Shown here: positions 1-9,000 of the stretch, piece by piece
How positions within the stretch are numbered: the stretch's first letter is position 1
Layout: the number at the start of each line of letters is the position of its first letter
NCBI RefSeq assembly: GCF_000316605.1
Contig: NC_019683.1
Coordinates: 4,076,036 to 4,140,035 of the forward strand
Source of the DNA: [Leptolyngbya] sp. PCC 7376
Lineage (GTDB): Bacteria; Cyanobacteriota; Cyanobacteriia; Cyanobacteriales; MRBY01
DNA length: 64,000 nucleotides
Reading direction: 5' to 3'
Program-made: the position numbers and the translations under genes
The notes under the pieces: model-generated
Database searches by the model: none
What the model was told of the DNA's origin: nothing
What the model saw: the letters and a program-made list of their open reading frames with translations, nothing else

Positions 1-408
1 GGCATGACCGTTAAAGACTCGATGTTGGGCAATACGGCGATTGTGACAAACTTTGATACTGGTGGCATCAATGAAACTAATGCCTGTGCAATCTCCATAA
101 CAGTCACATAAATAGGCACATAGAGGCACTAAGCTGGAGGGCATCCATGCCACAAAGCGTTGATAACTCACTGCTTTGGGAAAGGCTTTTTGCCAATAGT
201 GTCGCACCATCAGGAGATAGAAATGCTTGAAATTACGATAGTGAGATTGATGAAATGCAATCAGTATCGTCATCACCTCACTCAAGCTTAGGCTTCTAGA
301 ACGGTGACGATACCTTTTGCAAGAGCTCAGTAATTCTTGATGCCACTGAGGTTCAAAGACCTGGCAGAAATCGTCAACGTCACAAAATAAAGCGTCTAAA
401 CTAAGCAT
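1..408 (-). CDS. IS982-family transposase, C-terminal part outside window
   Basis: The first 408 bases read on the minus strand give 136 residues starting MLSLDALFCDVDDF and stopping only because the window ends. The protein is clearly the same family as the complete IS982-type transposase at 54781-55638, with the shared segments FCQVFEP, SLSEVMTILIAFHQSHYRNF and SFIDATSIKVCHNRRI. The last of these holds the first catalytic Asp of the DDE domain. The ATG at 406-408 matches the start used by the second copy. The IS end lies downstream at about 484, where the terminal repeat CCTTATCCAGAACTCACGT is seen. Whether this copy is intact cannot be judged from here. Confidence 0.88.
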   Translation of the reverse strand, partial: MLSLDALFCDVDDFCQVFEPQWHQELLSSCKRYRHRSRSLSLSEVMTILIAFHQSHYRNFKHFYLLMVRHYWQKAFPKAVSYQRFVAWMPSSLVPLCAYLCDCYGDCTGISFIDATSIKVCHNRRIAQHRVFNGHA

Positions 409-490
409 AGGAGAAAGCTGTGGATTGGTTTCAACTGCCACGATATGAGCTTTCTTCTTTTCTTTCCTTATCCAGAACTCACGTTAATTT
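1..490 (-). mobile_element. IS982-family insertion sequence, truncated by window
   Basis: The outer end carries the terminal inverted repeat CCTTATCCAGAACTCACGT (466-484), followed by TAATTT. The same 25 bases end the second copy at 55649-55673. The rest of the element continues beyond base 1. The stretch from 491 to 623 holds no gene that I can support, only a HIP1 octamer near 577. Confidence 0.8.
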
Positions 491-623
491 ACGTGGAATA
501 TTACCGCACAAGTTTGCTAGAGATGACTTCAAAATATGGATTCGTTTTAATTCAACAAAATCAAAAAATGAGATAAGGCGATCGCCGTCCATCTGCTAGA
601 GTGTCGATTTTAGGTTAATGGGA

Positions 624-1543
624 GTGGGTTAAGACAGAATAGGATAGAAGCAATAAACATAGATGCCATGCCTGCTCCCCATAGTCTTGATTTACGCCTA
701 AAAGCTGTTGCCGCCTTCGATAAAGGTGAACGAAAAAGTGATATCTGTCGCTTCTTTGGTATTAGCCGAAATACGCTAGACCTGTGGCTGAAACGACGAG
801 AGAAAATCGGTTCAGTCGCTCCGAAGACAGATTACCGTCGAGGCCCTCAACCGAAGATTAATGATCTAGATGCTTTTCGTGCTTTTGCAGAGGAATATGG
901 GCATCTAACCCAGAAGGAAATGGCGGAGAAATGGCCAGAGTCTATTAGTGATGCATCCAGACGTGAAGCTCTACGGAAAATTGAATTTACTCGAAAAAAA
1001 AGACCTATCGATATCAAGAGAGAGATAAAGAATTAGAAAAAGCATTTGTGGCACAACTGAAGCAGTATGGCCAAGAACGACTCGTATATATCGATGAAAG
1101 TGGATTTGATAATACCTTAGATTATGGGTATGGCTACTGCCATAAGTCAGAGAGGTTTATCGCAGAGAAGTTAGGTCATCGTACAGAACGAGTTAGCGTG
1201 ATTGGAGGATGGCGAGAGGGAGAGCAGATAGCACCGATGGTATTTGAGGGCTATGCCAACAGCGCCTTAGTTTGCCAATGGGTAGAGGATTGCTTAGTGC
1301 CAGAGTTGATTCCGGGTCAAATTATTATTCTGGATAATGCCAGTGTTCATCCAAAGGAAAGAATACAAACATTGGTGGCGAAGGCAGGATGTGAAGTGAT
1401 ATTTTTGCCACCCTACTCACCACACCTGAACAAGATAGAGAAGTTTTGGGGGAGGTTAAAGAAGGAGGTAAGTAAGCTCATCAAGAAGACTGAGGATTTG
1501 TTCGATGCCATCAGAATAGCCTTCTGTTCTATGTCCTAACCTT
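624..1543 (+). mobile_element. IS630-family insertion sequence
   Basis: A transposase gene in two overlapping frames is flanked by imperfect inverted ends. GTGGGTTAAGACAGAATAGG begins near 624, and the reverse complement of the 1524-1543 region reads AAGGTTAGGACATAGAACAG. The exact end and TA target duplication are not certain by eye. The element sits between the IS982 fragment and the first tRNA-derived repeat. Confidence 0.75.
668..1539 (+). CDS. IS630-family transposase, made by -1 frameshift
   Basis: The first frame (668-1036) encodes an N-terminal helix-turn-helix domain (GERKSDICRFFGISRNTLDLW). The second frame (ending 1539) encodes the DDE catalytic domain with YIDESGFD, IILDNASVHP and LPPYSPHLNKIEKFW, which contain the two Asp and the Glu expected of IS630 enzymes. 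The two frames join at a run of eight A at 994-1001. Slipping back one base there gives KKKTYRYQERDKELEK, a typical IS630 linker, and continues without a break into the second frame. The frameshift could be programmed or a recent mutation. IS630 family members with this organisation are common in cyanobacteria, so programmed is more likely. Confidence 0.88.
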
Positions 1544-2010
1544 CTCCTTCGCTGCTATAAAACCCATAAACCAAGCAAGAGCAATATCTTGAGCGAACAA
1601 ATGAACTACACTGCAAATTGTGTAGAACAAATATATTACGCTGTCACTATGGCTCGAGGCAGATTTGAACTGCCGACCTTGGGCTTATGAGTCTCCAGTA
1701 CATGAGTACTATGAAAATGACTTGCTTCTCGCTTAAATTTGAGCTGTTTTATCGTTGCAATCCGAGAAAGTTGAGAGGCGATCACCTGCTTTAATTTTGA
1801 AAGCGAATAGGTGAAAAATCTTTGTCGATATTGGGGGATGAATTTATCTGAAGAGCATTCGTCGTGAATGCCAACTTGACTGCACAAGCTTGATGTTTTT
1901 GTTTCAATCTCTTACAAAATCCCTATTTTTTAGAAAATTGTTTATTGTGAAGGAGTTCCTATCTAGATTGTCTTATTTTTTTGACATCCTTTTCTGCTCG
2001 AATTTATAGG
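1540..2010. other. Intergenic region with first tRNA-derived repeat
   Basis: No gene is supported here. An 83-residue minus-strand frame at 1636-1887 is partly a translation of the tRNA fragment and is not credible. The stretch holds the tRNA 3'-half copy (1650-1693) and about 110 bases after it that resemble the bases after the second copy at 3491. A GAAGGAG stretch near 1950 lies too far from the next start to be its ribosome site. Confidence 0.6.
1650..1693 (-). repeat. tRNA 3'-half fragment, candidate att site 1
   Basis: These 44 bases match the 3' half of the complete tRNA gene at 35339-35412, from the discriminator base through the T arm to the CAU anticodon (TTATGAG on the plus strand). 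The match stops in the anticodon arm, so this is not a functional tRNA. Tyrosine integrases commonly use the 3' half of tRNA genes as att cores. The copy lies in the same orientation as the complete gene. The following 100 or so bases resemble those after the copy at 3491, which suggests two related element ends. Confidence 0.82.
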
Positions 2011-3027
2011 ATGGTGAAGGTTTCTAGAAATACAAAAAAAGGCCATGAAATTTTATCTATGCAACTACCAAAATTGCAACTACCAAAATTAGTTATTTCG
2101 CGTCGAAAAGCTTTGCAGTATATTGCACTTGGAGGATTAAGTTTAAGTGGCGCTTGTGGAGCAGGAAATCTATTGAAACGTGCACCAAAACGAAAATCTT
2201 TTGATAACTTCACAGAAAATGGGATTGCTGCTGATATTCCATTAGAAATGGTGGCAATACCAGCAGGGACATTCTGGATGGGCTCACCAGAGACGGAAAA
2301 AGATCGGCATGATAATGAAGGCCCTCAACATAAAGTTTCTGTCCCTGCGTTTTTTATGGGGAAATACGAAATCACTCAGGCGCAATGGCGTAGTGTAGCA
2401 AGTTGGGATGCAATTGAGCGGGAACTTTCGCTGGAGCCTTCGTATTTTACTGGCAACGATAATCTTCCCGTTGAACAAGTTTTGTCATTAGATGCGGTTG
2501 AGTTTTGTAAAAGATTGAGTAGTAGAACAGGTAGAAAATATCGTTTACCGACTGAAGCAGAATGGGAATATTCTTGTAGGGCTGTGCGACCTGTAGAAAC
2601 TCCTGAAAATTTAACTCTTGAATTGTGGAACCAGAAATATTTAACTCGCTTTTATTTTGGTGATGATGACAACTATAGCTCGCTAGGTGACTATGCTTGG
2701 TTGAATATTAATTCCAACGCTAAAAGTCATCCTGTTGGTGAGAAAAAGCCTAATAATTTTGGTTTATATGACATGTCTGGCAATGTTGGGGAATGGTGCC
2801 AGGATGACTTAGATTCTAGCTATCAAAACGCACCGAATGATGGGTCGGCATGGGAGTGGGAGGATCAAAGTGACGTCTTCTACCTTGAACGGGTAGAACG
2901 GGGTGGTTCTTGGCTTAACGATCCGAAGCATTGTCGGTCAGCGAATCGTGACGGGCATCTGCGTGAAAGTGGTGGTAGCCCTGATCTCGGTTTTCGGGTT
3001 GCTTGCTCTCTCTCAAGTATGACTTAG
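2011..3027 (+). CDS. SUMF1/FGE-sulfatase domain protein, likely DGR target
   Basis: The protein has a formylglycine-generating-enzyme-like (SUMF1, C-type lectin fold) domain from about residue 80: VAIPAGTFWMGSP, KYEITQAQW, YRLPTEAEWEY, FGLYDMSGNVGEW and ERGGSW are all diagnostic. The N-terminus has a twin-arginine-like SRRKALQYIALGGLSLSGAC, so export is likely. The end, RGGSW-x3-P-x2-CRSANR-x13-GFRV, has the pattern of variable repeats in diversity-generating retroelement (DGR) targets, where adenine-rich codons are randomised. No reverse transcriptase or template repeat is in the window, so any retroelement would act from elsewhere. The start could be the ATG at 2011 or 2059, or a TTG at 1981. 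Confidence 0.8.
   Translation: MVKVSRNTKKGHEILSMQLPKLQLPKLVISRRKALQYIALGGLSLSGACGAGNLLKRAPKRKSFDNFTENGIAADIPLEMVAIPAGTFWMGSPETEKDRHDNEGPQHKVSVPAFFMGKYEITQAQWRSVASWDAIERELSLEPSYFTGNDNLPVEQVLSLDAVEFCKRLSSRTGRKYRLPTEAEWEYSCRAVRPVETPENLTLELWNQKYLTRFYFGDDDNYSSLGDYAWLNINSNAKSHPVGEKKPNNFGLYDMSGNVGEWCQDDLDSSYQNAPNDGSAWEWEDQSDVFYLERVERGGSWLNDPKHCRSANRDGHLRESGGSPDLGFRVACSLSSMT
2901..3015 (+). repeat. Candidate DGR variable region
   Basis: The 3' end of the SUMF1 gene keeps the constant residues W, P, C, RSANR and GFRV, while the intervening positions (LND, KH, DGHL, ES, GSPDL) are those that come from AAC/AAT-like codons in known DGR templates. This is inferred from family knowledge. The matching template repeat was not found in the window. 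Confidence 0.5.
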
Positions 3028-3490
3028 CCCTCTCGGACATTGTCAACTTAACTCAGGTCAAAGATTGTTGTTGAGAATAGAGTGATTTTGAAAACACAAA
3101 ATATGCTTTTTAAAAGCGATCTTAAGTTCTGCATTCTCAATAACTACAAAATTTAGATTTAATTGGACAATACTATCCTCATTGGTAGTGGACTGTAATT
3201 TTCAATGTTCATATCAATTAAAAGCTGTTGTCTAAACCAATCATCTGCCACATAAAAACATCAAGATACTTTCATTGCTTGACCTTGGGACTCAACAATT
3301 ATCATTTTCACTTTTAAAGCTATACTTTCCCTCCTTCAAACCCATGCCTAGCAAGAGTTTCAGCTAAATTCAAACAAGCGCAATAGCGTTATTAGATTTA
3401 GTCCAAAATTTAGTCCAAAGGTTAAGGATCGGTTAATAGAAGCATTAGCGTAAAATACTGAAACCTTTGCAGTGTAAAAGCTCCAGGAAA
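3028..3490. other. Intergenic region without a supported gene
   Basis: About 460 bases follow the SUMF1 gene. I see no open frame of note, no template repeat with AAC-rich text and no reverse transcriptase. The stretch contains two copies of ATTTAGTCC at 3396-3416, a motif that also occurs as inverted copies beside the integrase start at 35212-35232. Confidence 0.6.
3395..3419. repeat. Double ATTTAGTCC motif, candidate integrase arm site
   Basis: Two directly repeated copies of ATTTAGTCC lie just left of the second tRNA-derived repeat. The same pair, in inverse orientation (GGACTAAAT twice), lies at 35212-35232 directly upstream of the integrase gene and about 105 bases from the complete tRNA. 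Paired short repeats near att cores are typical of arm-type integrase sites, but this is inference. Confidence 0.4.
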
Positions 3491-3531
3491 TGGCTCGAGG
3501 CAGATTTGAACTGCCGACCTTGGGCTTATGA
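3491..3531 (-). repeat. tRNA 3'-half fragment, candidate att site 2 (attL)
   Basis: These 41 bases are identical to the 3' half of the tRNA gene at 35339-35412 and stop at the anticodon (TTATGA). With the complete tRNA as the other end, this marks the left limit of the 31.8-kb left element. The orientation matches the complete gene, as expected for integration that restores the tRNA at one end and leaves a partial copy at the other. Confidence 0.82.
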
Positions 3532-3705
3532 AATCCCAGTACATAGTTACTATAAAAGAGCTCGTTTCTCGCCTACAATTGAGCCGTTTTTATCGTTGAG
3601 TTGAGGGGTGATCGCCGAATCATTGCAGCAAACCTCGCAGAGTTTAAGCCATAGAAAAAATATACTCTTCCTTGCCACTGGGCTTTCTTTGTATCGGTTG
3701 ATTAG

Positions 3706-4197
3706 TCAAAATTTAAGCTGTAATGTGCGAAGGTATTTTTTGCCAAGCTTTAACTGTTCTTGATCCGTTGTGGTCATATAAGCTTTAACTATTCGGTTAC
3801 GCTGACAGCATGTGATATCAATGCGATAGACAAGGTTGCTCTCAATTGGAAGATTATATTTTTCAAAGGATTCGTGCATATCTGCGTTTGGTCTACCAAA
3901 AATGATGCTTTTTAGGCAATCGACGCTGCCTTTTTTAAACAGAGTTTTACTAAATAATCCACCCTCGATGAAATAACCATCTTTTATGGTGTTTGTCATC
4001 AGCTCCAATAGAGCAGGTATTTCGGATGGTTGCTTAACATTATCTATTAGGCAATACTCAGCACCGTAGATTCTATTTTTATAAAGGCTCCGCCATGTCT
4101 GGGAGCGGAGAATAAATGCAGCTTTTGTCGGTACATCTTCAAGGAGATTGCCAGGGATCTGGATGCTAAATTTTCCTCTAATTGTCTCAAATTTCAT
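3706..4197 (-). CDS. Hypothetical protein at end of defence operon
   Basis: A 163-residue protein that I do not recognise. It has no signal peptide or membrane segment and is a mix of predicted strands and helices with basic residues towards the end. It is the last gene of the minus-strand defence operon, 20 bases after the DUF4276 gene, so it is probably translated from the same message. The region from 3532 to 3705 has no gene and consists of the inner flank of the attL repeat. Confidence 0.6.
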   Translation of the reverse strand: MKFETIRGKFSIQIPGNLLEDVPTKAAFILRSQTWRSLYKNRIYGAEYCLIDNVKQPSEIPALLELMTNTIKDGYFIEGGLFSKTLFKKGSVDCLKSIIFGRPNADMHESFEKYNLPIESNLVYRIDITCCQRNRIVKAYMTTTDQEQLKLGKKYLRTLQLKF

Positions 4198-4217
4198 GAA
4201 GAGAAGTTATTTCTAAA

Positions 4218-4841
4218 TTAGGGTAAGATTTGACCTGTAGTTTTGAGCACAAACCTTTTAAAGGTAAGGCTATTTTTTAGTTTTTGAAAATCAGATAACT
4301 TTTGGATGATTTTGATCGCGTCAATATGATCTTTATACTTTTGCCCCGTAGCTTGTTTGAAAATATCTGTTAGCTTACCTTTCGGATTGTTGACTCGATC
4401 TGGATGCTTTTTGCTTTTTAGTCTTATATTTAAAGGATGTGGATGAGTCTTCTCTTCCAAAAACTCTTTAAGTGGTCGATGGTCTGCGATAAGCCATGCT
4501 TCCAACTCTTCTTGAATACAAACCAAATCTATCTTTTCTCTGGCAACACCAGCTTCGTCTAAAGATTGGTATATTTTTTCTCTATCCTGCTTCAGACATG
4601 GCTTCTCTTTGTTCTCTCTCCAAGCTGGATATAAATCCCAAATAATAATTACTCGCTCACAACCTTGCTTGAGTAAAATCTTTGCACTTTTTCCACAATC
4701 TTGTATTAATTTTGGTTTGCTGCTTAGTGTAGTGGGTGGTTGATGTATCTCAATATTAGGATCAAGCTTTCGGACTAGAAATTCACAAACTTGCCAGTCA
4801 GCACCTTTAGGTCCACATTCAAAAATCATTCCTATCTTCAT
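4218..4841 (-). CDS. DUF4276 family protein
   Basis: The 207-residue protein has the marks of DUF4276: MIFECGPKGADWQVCEFLVRKL at the start, VIIIWDLYPAW in the middle and CIQEELEAWLIADHRPL after that. These acidic motifs suggest a TOPRIM-like metal-binding fold, as in OLD-family nucleases; that link is inference from the family. The gene starts 7 bases after the AAA ATPase gene. DUF4276 proteins commonly follow such ATPases, and the pair resembles an OLD-type nuclease split in two. Confidence 0.82.
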   Translation of the reverse strand: MKIGMIFECGPKGADWQVCEFLVRKLDPNIEIHQPPTTLSSKPKLIQDCGKSAKILLKQGCERVIIIWDLYPAWRENKEKPCLKQDREKIYQSLDEAGVAREKIDLVCIQEELEAWLIADHRPLKEFLEEKTHPHPLNIRLKSKKHPDRVNNPKGKLTDIFKQATGQKYKDHIDAIKIIQKLSDFQKLKNSLTFKRFVLKTTGQILP

Positions 4842-4848
4842 TCACTTT

Positions 4849-6027
4849 CTATCCTCTTTTAAGCTTGCTCATTGTATAAAGCTCACCAACTCTAAATTCC
4901 TCAGCCCAGTCATATAAGTCTTTGTTGTTTTCTGGTCTTGTAAAAGTTGGTTCTCCATCATCATTACGCTCTACTAAAACAATGTGTGATATGTCTAATA
5001 AATCTAAGAGATAAGGTGAATGGGTTGTGATAATTATTTGAGTTTTACCTTCTCTAACTACATCTGATAGCTCGTCAACAATTAAATGGATAGTGCTAGG
5101 GTCTAATCCATTTTCAATTTCTTCAATCACAATTAATGGCGGCGGCTCTGGATGACGTAGAACAGCAAGGAGGGAAACTAACCGAAGTGTTCCTGTTGAG
5201 AGGAGCCAACCGGGAATTTTAAATCCAGCTTCTGATAGTTGTAAATATACTTTTCTCTCTAATTGTGACGTGATATTTGGCTGTAAGTCTTGAGCATATG
5301 GCAATATAAACTGTAAAGTTTCAACAATGCCATTAAAAACATTTAAGTCTTTTTCTCGGATATCTAATAAGTATTCTGCAATATTTGAACCATCTCTATT
5401 CAGTCTAATTTTCTTGTCTGTACGTCTCTGAAGATTAGGTAAACCCATGATTGAAGGGTTTAAGTCAATAAATTGCCAATCACTAATAGTTCTATATACT
5501 GACCTTGCTTGCTCATCGAGAAAAGAAAATGCTGTAATTATTGATTCATCATCAATCATCCTTTCAGGGGGACGAATAGATTCATTTGAAATATCTATTC
5601 CACGTTCATTACTTGAATTGTTGAGTTTGATAAAAAATGCTTCTTGGTCAGTATAAGACCTGACTTTTAGTTCTTCCTTTCTTATAAAAACCTTATCTCC
5701 GCTTTGAGAGCATGTGATTTCTAACTCCGTGCGCCAATCTTGGTGGGATAAATTAAAAGTGATTGGATTACTCTGAAACGATCTCTGATTAGCTATAGAG
5801 CGAGGTGTATGGGAAACAGAACGATTACGGATAAATTCAAACCCTCCCCAATAGTTCATTGCTTCATCTAGTCCATCTTGGATGAGCATTTGATAAGTGA
5901 GCAAGCTCTCAATCAAGCTACTTTTGCCTGAGCCATTTGCGCCAATAAATGCATTTAGCTGTCCGAGTTTGAGACTTTTACTATCACGGATAGATTTGAA
6001 ATTTTTAACCTTGATTCTTTTCAGCAT
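4849..6027 (-). CDS. AAA family ATPase, OLD/RecF-like
   Basis: The 392-residue protein starts LKRIKVKNFKSIRDSKSL, as SMC/RecF-like ATPases do. It has a Walker A motif GANGSGKSS near residue 31, an ABC-type Walker B region LIVIEEIENGLDP near residue 300 and the H-loop TTHSPYLLDLL after it. It lies between the methylase and DUF4276 genes with short gaps, so all belong to one message. In defence systems such ATPases pair with a nuclease partner, here most likely DUF4276. No nuclease domain is visible within it. Confidence 0.85.
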   Translation of the reverse strand: MLKRIKVKNFKSIRDSKSLKLGQLNAFIGANGSGKSSLIESLLTYQMLIQDGLDEAMNYWGGFEFIRNRSVSHTPRSIANQRSFQSNPITFNLSHQDWRTELEITCSQSGDKVFIRKEELKVRSYTDQEAFFIKLNNSSNERGIDISNESIRPPERMIDDESIITAFSFLDEQARSVYRTISDWQFIDLNPSIMGLPNLQRRTDKKIRLNRDGSNIAEYLLDIREKDLNVFNGIVETLQFILPYAQDLQPNITSQLERKVYLQLSEAGFKIPGWLLSTGTLRLVSLLAVLRHPEPPPLIVIEEIENGLDPSTIHLIVDELSDVVREGKTQIIITTHSPYLLDLLDISHIVLVERNDDGEPTFTRPENNKDLYDWAEEFRVGELYTMSKLKRG

Positions 6028-6042
6028 GATTTTCTCCGGTGT

Positions 6043-9000
6043 TTATTTGATCAGCCCTAGTTTGACATCACGGTAAGCATTGAGTGCATCATTTTTGATG
6101 ATTTCAGAAACGATGGGGAAGGTGCTGAGGATATGGGTGAATTCTGCTTCGGTAAGGCCATAAAGGTGGGCAATGATGCCATCGAGTTCGGCGCGAAGTT
6201 TACCCCGTTCTGCTTCATCGGTTACACCGTTTTCGTGGGAGCCTAAACCGACTTCGGCGGCAAGGTCATCAAATTCGGGGGTGGTGCAAATTAGCTTGGC
6301 GGCTCTCTCTACTATCTCATCAAACCATTGATCGCCTTTTTGTAAGCGAGGTACGGGGATTTGATAGATATAGAACATGGTGATGTTTTGGCTAACTCTC
6401 GACCTTAAAGAAGCATCAAAAACAAATGAATTTAGGCAAGATAAAACAAACAATAATTCTCGATTACATATACTTCTTTGATTGTCTGTATAAACAATAC
6501 TTGCATTCATTGAATGACCAAAAAATATATTTTTCGGCAATATAGAACTAATCAAAGTTCTTTCATTAGTACTGGATGCAACTGAGCGATAAGCTAACCG
6601 ATAATCTTGATAATCTAAAACTTGACCGTTATCTGTTCCTCTTACACCAATAACAGCTTTACGTCCTTCTTTTTCATCAACCCAATAACGTGGCTCTGCA
6701 AATTCATGGGTAAATTGATGAATCATTTTGCCTTCATAGAGCGGTAATTGTCCCTCTGCTGTCTCTATTTGAAAGAGATGACTATCACCTGTCATGTGAA
6801 ATTCAGCACTAAGTTTTAAATTCCATTTCCCTTCAATCTGTTCACCGAGTAAGGGAAATCGCGTCATTTTTTCGGCAATAGAAATATCTATCGGTTGCTT
6901 GAACTCCATCACAGACAAAGAATCCGGCGATAGCTTCCGTACCAAATCAGTAGAGATTTTCAGATGTATATCTCGATTCTCAAAAAATGCTGTTAACTCA
7001 TTCGGTCTGATTGCTTCTCTGGGGTCAATACGAAAAGCAGAATAAAAATGTGGTGTTTCATTCCCTTTTTCAAAATCTAATAAACAAAACTTAAACTGAT
7101 GGTCTACACCTTCAAAAATAAATCGCTCATTAGAAATACCAAAAATATTTTCAACCTCACACTGCTTAAATAGCATTTCCCGAAGTTGTTTACTTCCTAA
7201 ATCGGTATAGATTCCAGTCGGGATGATAATGCCGCACCGCCCATTATCCCGTAGCAAATTAAAACATTGTTCGAGGAAAAGCTTATAGAGATTAATATCG
7301 GTTCCTTGCTTTCGACCGTTAACTACAGAAATCTGATTTTTAAATTGTTCTGCCGAACGAAAATAGCTACTGACATAAGGAAATTGACTCTGGTACTTGC
7401 ACCACTCCGTTGCAATTTTGGGATTCTCAAGAAGCTTCTTTTGTACTTTTTTAAACTCCTTGATATTCATCTTGCTTTTTCTCACAGAGTCATCGTAGCG
7501 AAGAAAAAACTCTCGTGCATTAGGCTTGAAAATCTCCCATGGGGGATTAGCAATAATGGCATCAAACCCACCCCGTTCAAACACCTTATCGAAGTGATAA
7601 CCCCAATGGAACGGCTCCAGCGCATCAATATCCCCAATATTTAACAGCCGTTTTTTTGTCTTCTTGGTATTGAGTTGAGCTTCTTCAAACTTAATCCCCA
7701 ACTTCGTACTAAATTCATCCAACAAAAGCCGATTTAACTTTGCCTGAGATTCCGCGTTGAGCTTGTCGATATGATTCCGCAACGCCAACACACTCTGATC
7801 CTTTGATCGTTCATCCGCACCCCGTGACTCGTCCGATAGAAAAGAATGTTTCTTGTAGAGATCAATACTCTTATTCTTATCCTCTAGGATGCGCTGATAC
7901 TCCGAAGCCGCCAGAGCATTTAAAAGATTCCCTTGGATCACCGTCTGACCAATGAGATTAAGCTGGGTCGGATCAACCCCAGTGCCCTCAGTCTGCGAGC
8001 AACCGAGACTATCAAAAGCATTCCCATCCACCCGAATCAAACCGATGAGCGAATTACCCGCCATGATATTAAAATCCACATTGGGCAAAGGTTCGAGGTC
8101 ATCCACCTTCTCCACCGCAGACACCAGTGAGAGGAAGAGCCGCAACTTACAAATTTCCGTCGCCTCCTCCATGATGTCCACCCCATAGAGATTGTCCGTA
8201 ATGATGCGCTTCTTAATGTAATAATCTGGCGAACTATGACCATCTAATATCTCCATCAGCCAAGATTTTAAATGCCCATCATTGGAACGAATTGCCTTAC
8301 CCATGATGACGTCATAAATTGGAATCAGCGTCTTCATCGCTGCCACCAGAAATGCCCCCGACCCACAAGCCGGATCGAGTAGCGTCAAGGTCGGCAAAAT
8401 CTTTTTGAGCAGTAGATGACAAAGCTCATTACTTAGATTATTTTTCAGCTCCTCAACATCCTTAAACTCTTTACCTGCCTGCTTATTGACCTTATCCACA
8501 ATCACCTTATTGATCGTGCGGTCACAAAGATATTCCGTAATCTCAGGACGAGTGTAATAAGCCCCAAATTCCTTTTGGTTGATGTACTTCTCGAAGATAT
8601 AGCCCAACACATCCGGGTTAATCTCGTTGCTCTCTTTCTCCGCATCGGGGCGATCATCCAAGTGCCAAGAATAGGACGAAAATAGCTTCAGGACATCCTC
8701 AAAAGCCTTATCGCTAATGGAAATTTGAGAATACTTTTGCTCGATGGAATGCTTGAGAAATAAACCCCCATTGAGATAACAGATTTTCCCTAGCCAAGCC
8801 TTGATGTCATCTGCGCGATCGCCCTCTGGTTTCGCAAATCCCTCAAAAAACAGATCCGTCAAGAAACCATAGAACGGTTCCCCCTGCTCCAGACAATCTT
8901 CAAGGCGATTATCCAGATAGTCAGGGTTTTCATTGTCCAAAAAATACCGTTTCTGAAGGAAATAGACGAACATCAAACGGTTCAGCACTACCGACGCATA

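Larger units (their letters stand above)
1650..3531. mobile_element. Small cassette between two tRNA-derived repeats
   Basis: The two incomplete tRNA copies at 1650 and 3491 bound 1.8 kb that contains one gene, the SUMF1-domain protein. The bases inside each left-hand repeat (about 1694-1800 and 3532-3620) are alignable to each other, for example in CCAGTACAT, TTTCTCGC and TTTTATCGTTG. This fits two tandem insertions of related elements, the first now reduced to a remnant. It has no integrase of its own. Alternatively it is the residue of an old deletion. Confidence 0.55.

Noticed and set aside
1636-1887. 83-residue minus-strand frame
   Set aside because: Its end is a translation of the tRNA fragment and it has no ribosome site or homologue in the second flank.
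2011-3490. Complete diversity-generating retroelement
   Set aside because: Only a target-like gene is present. No reverse transcriptase, accessory protein or A-rich template repeat was found.
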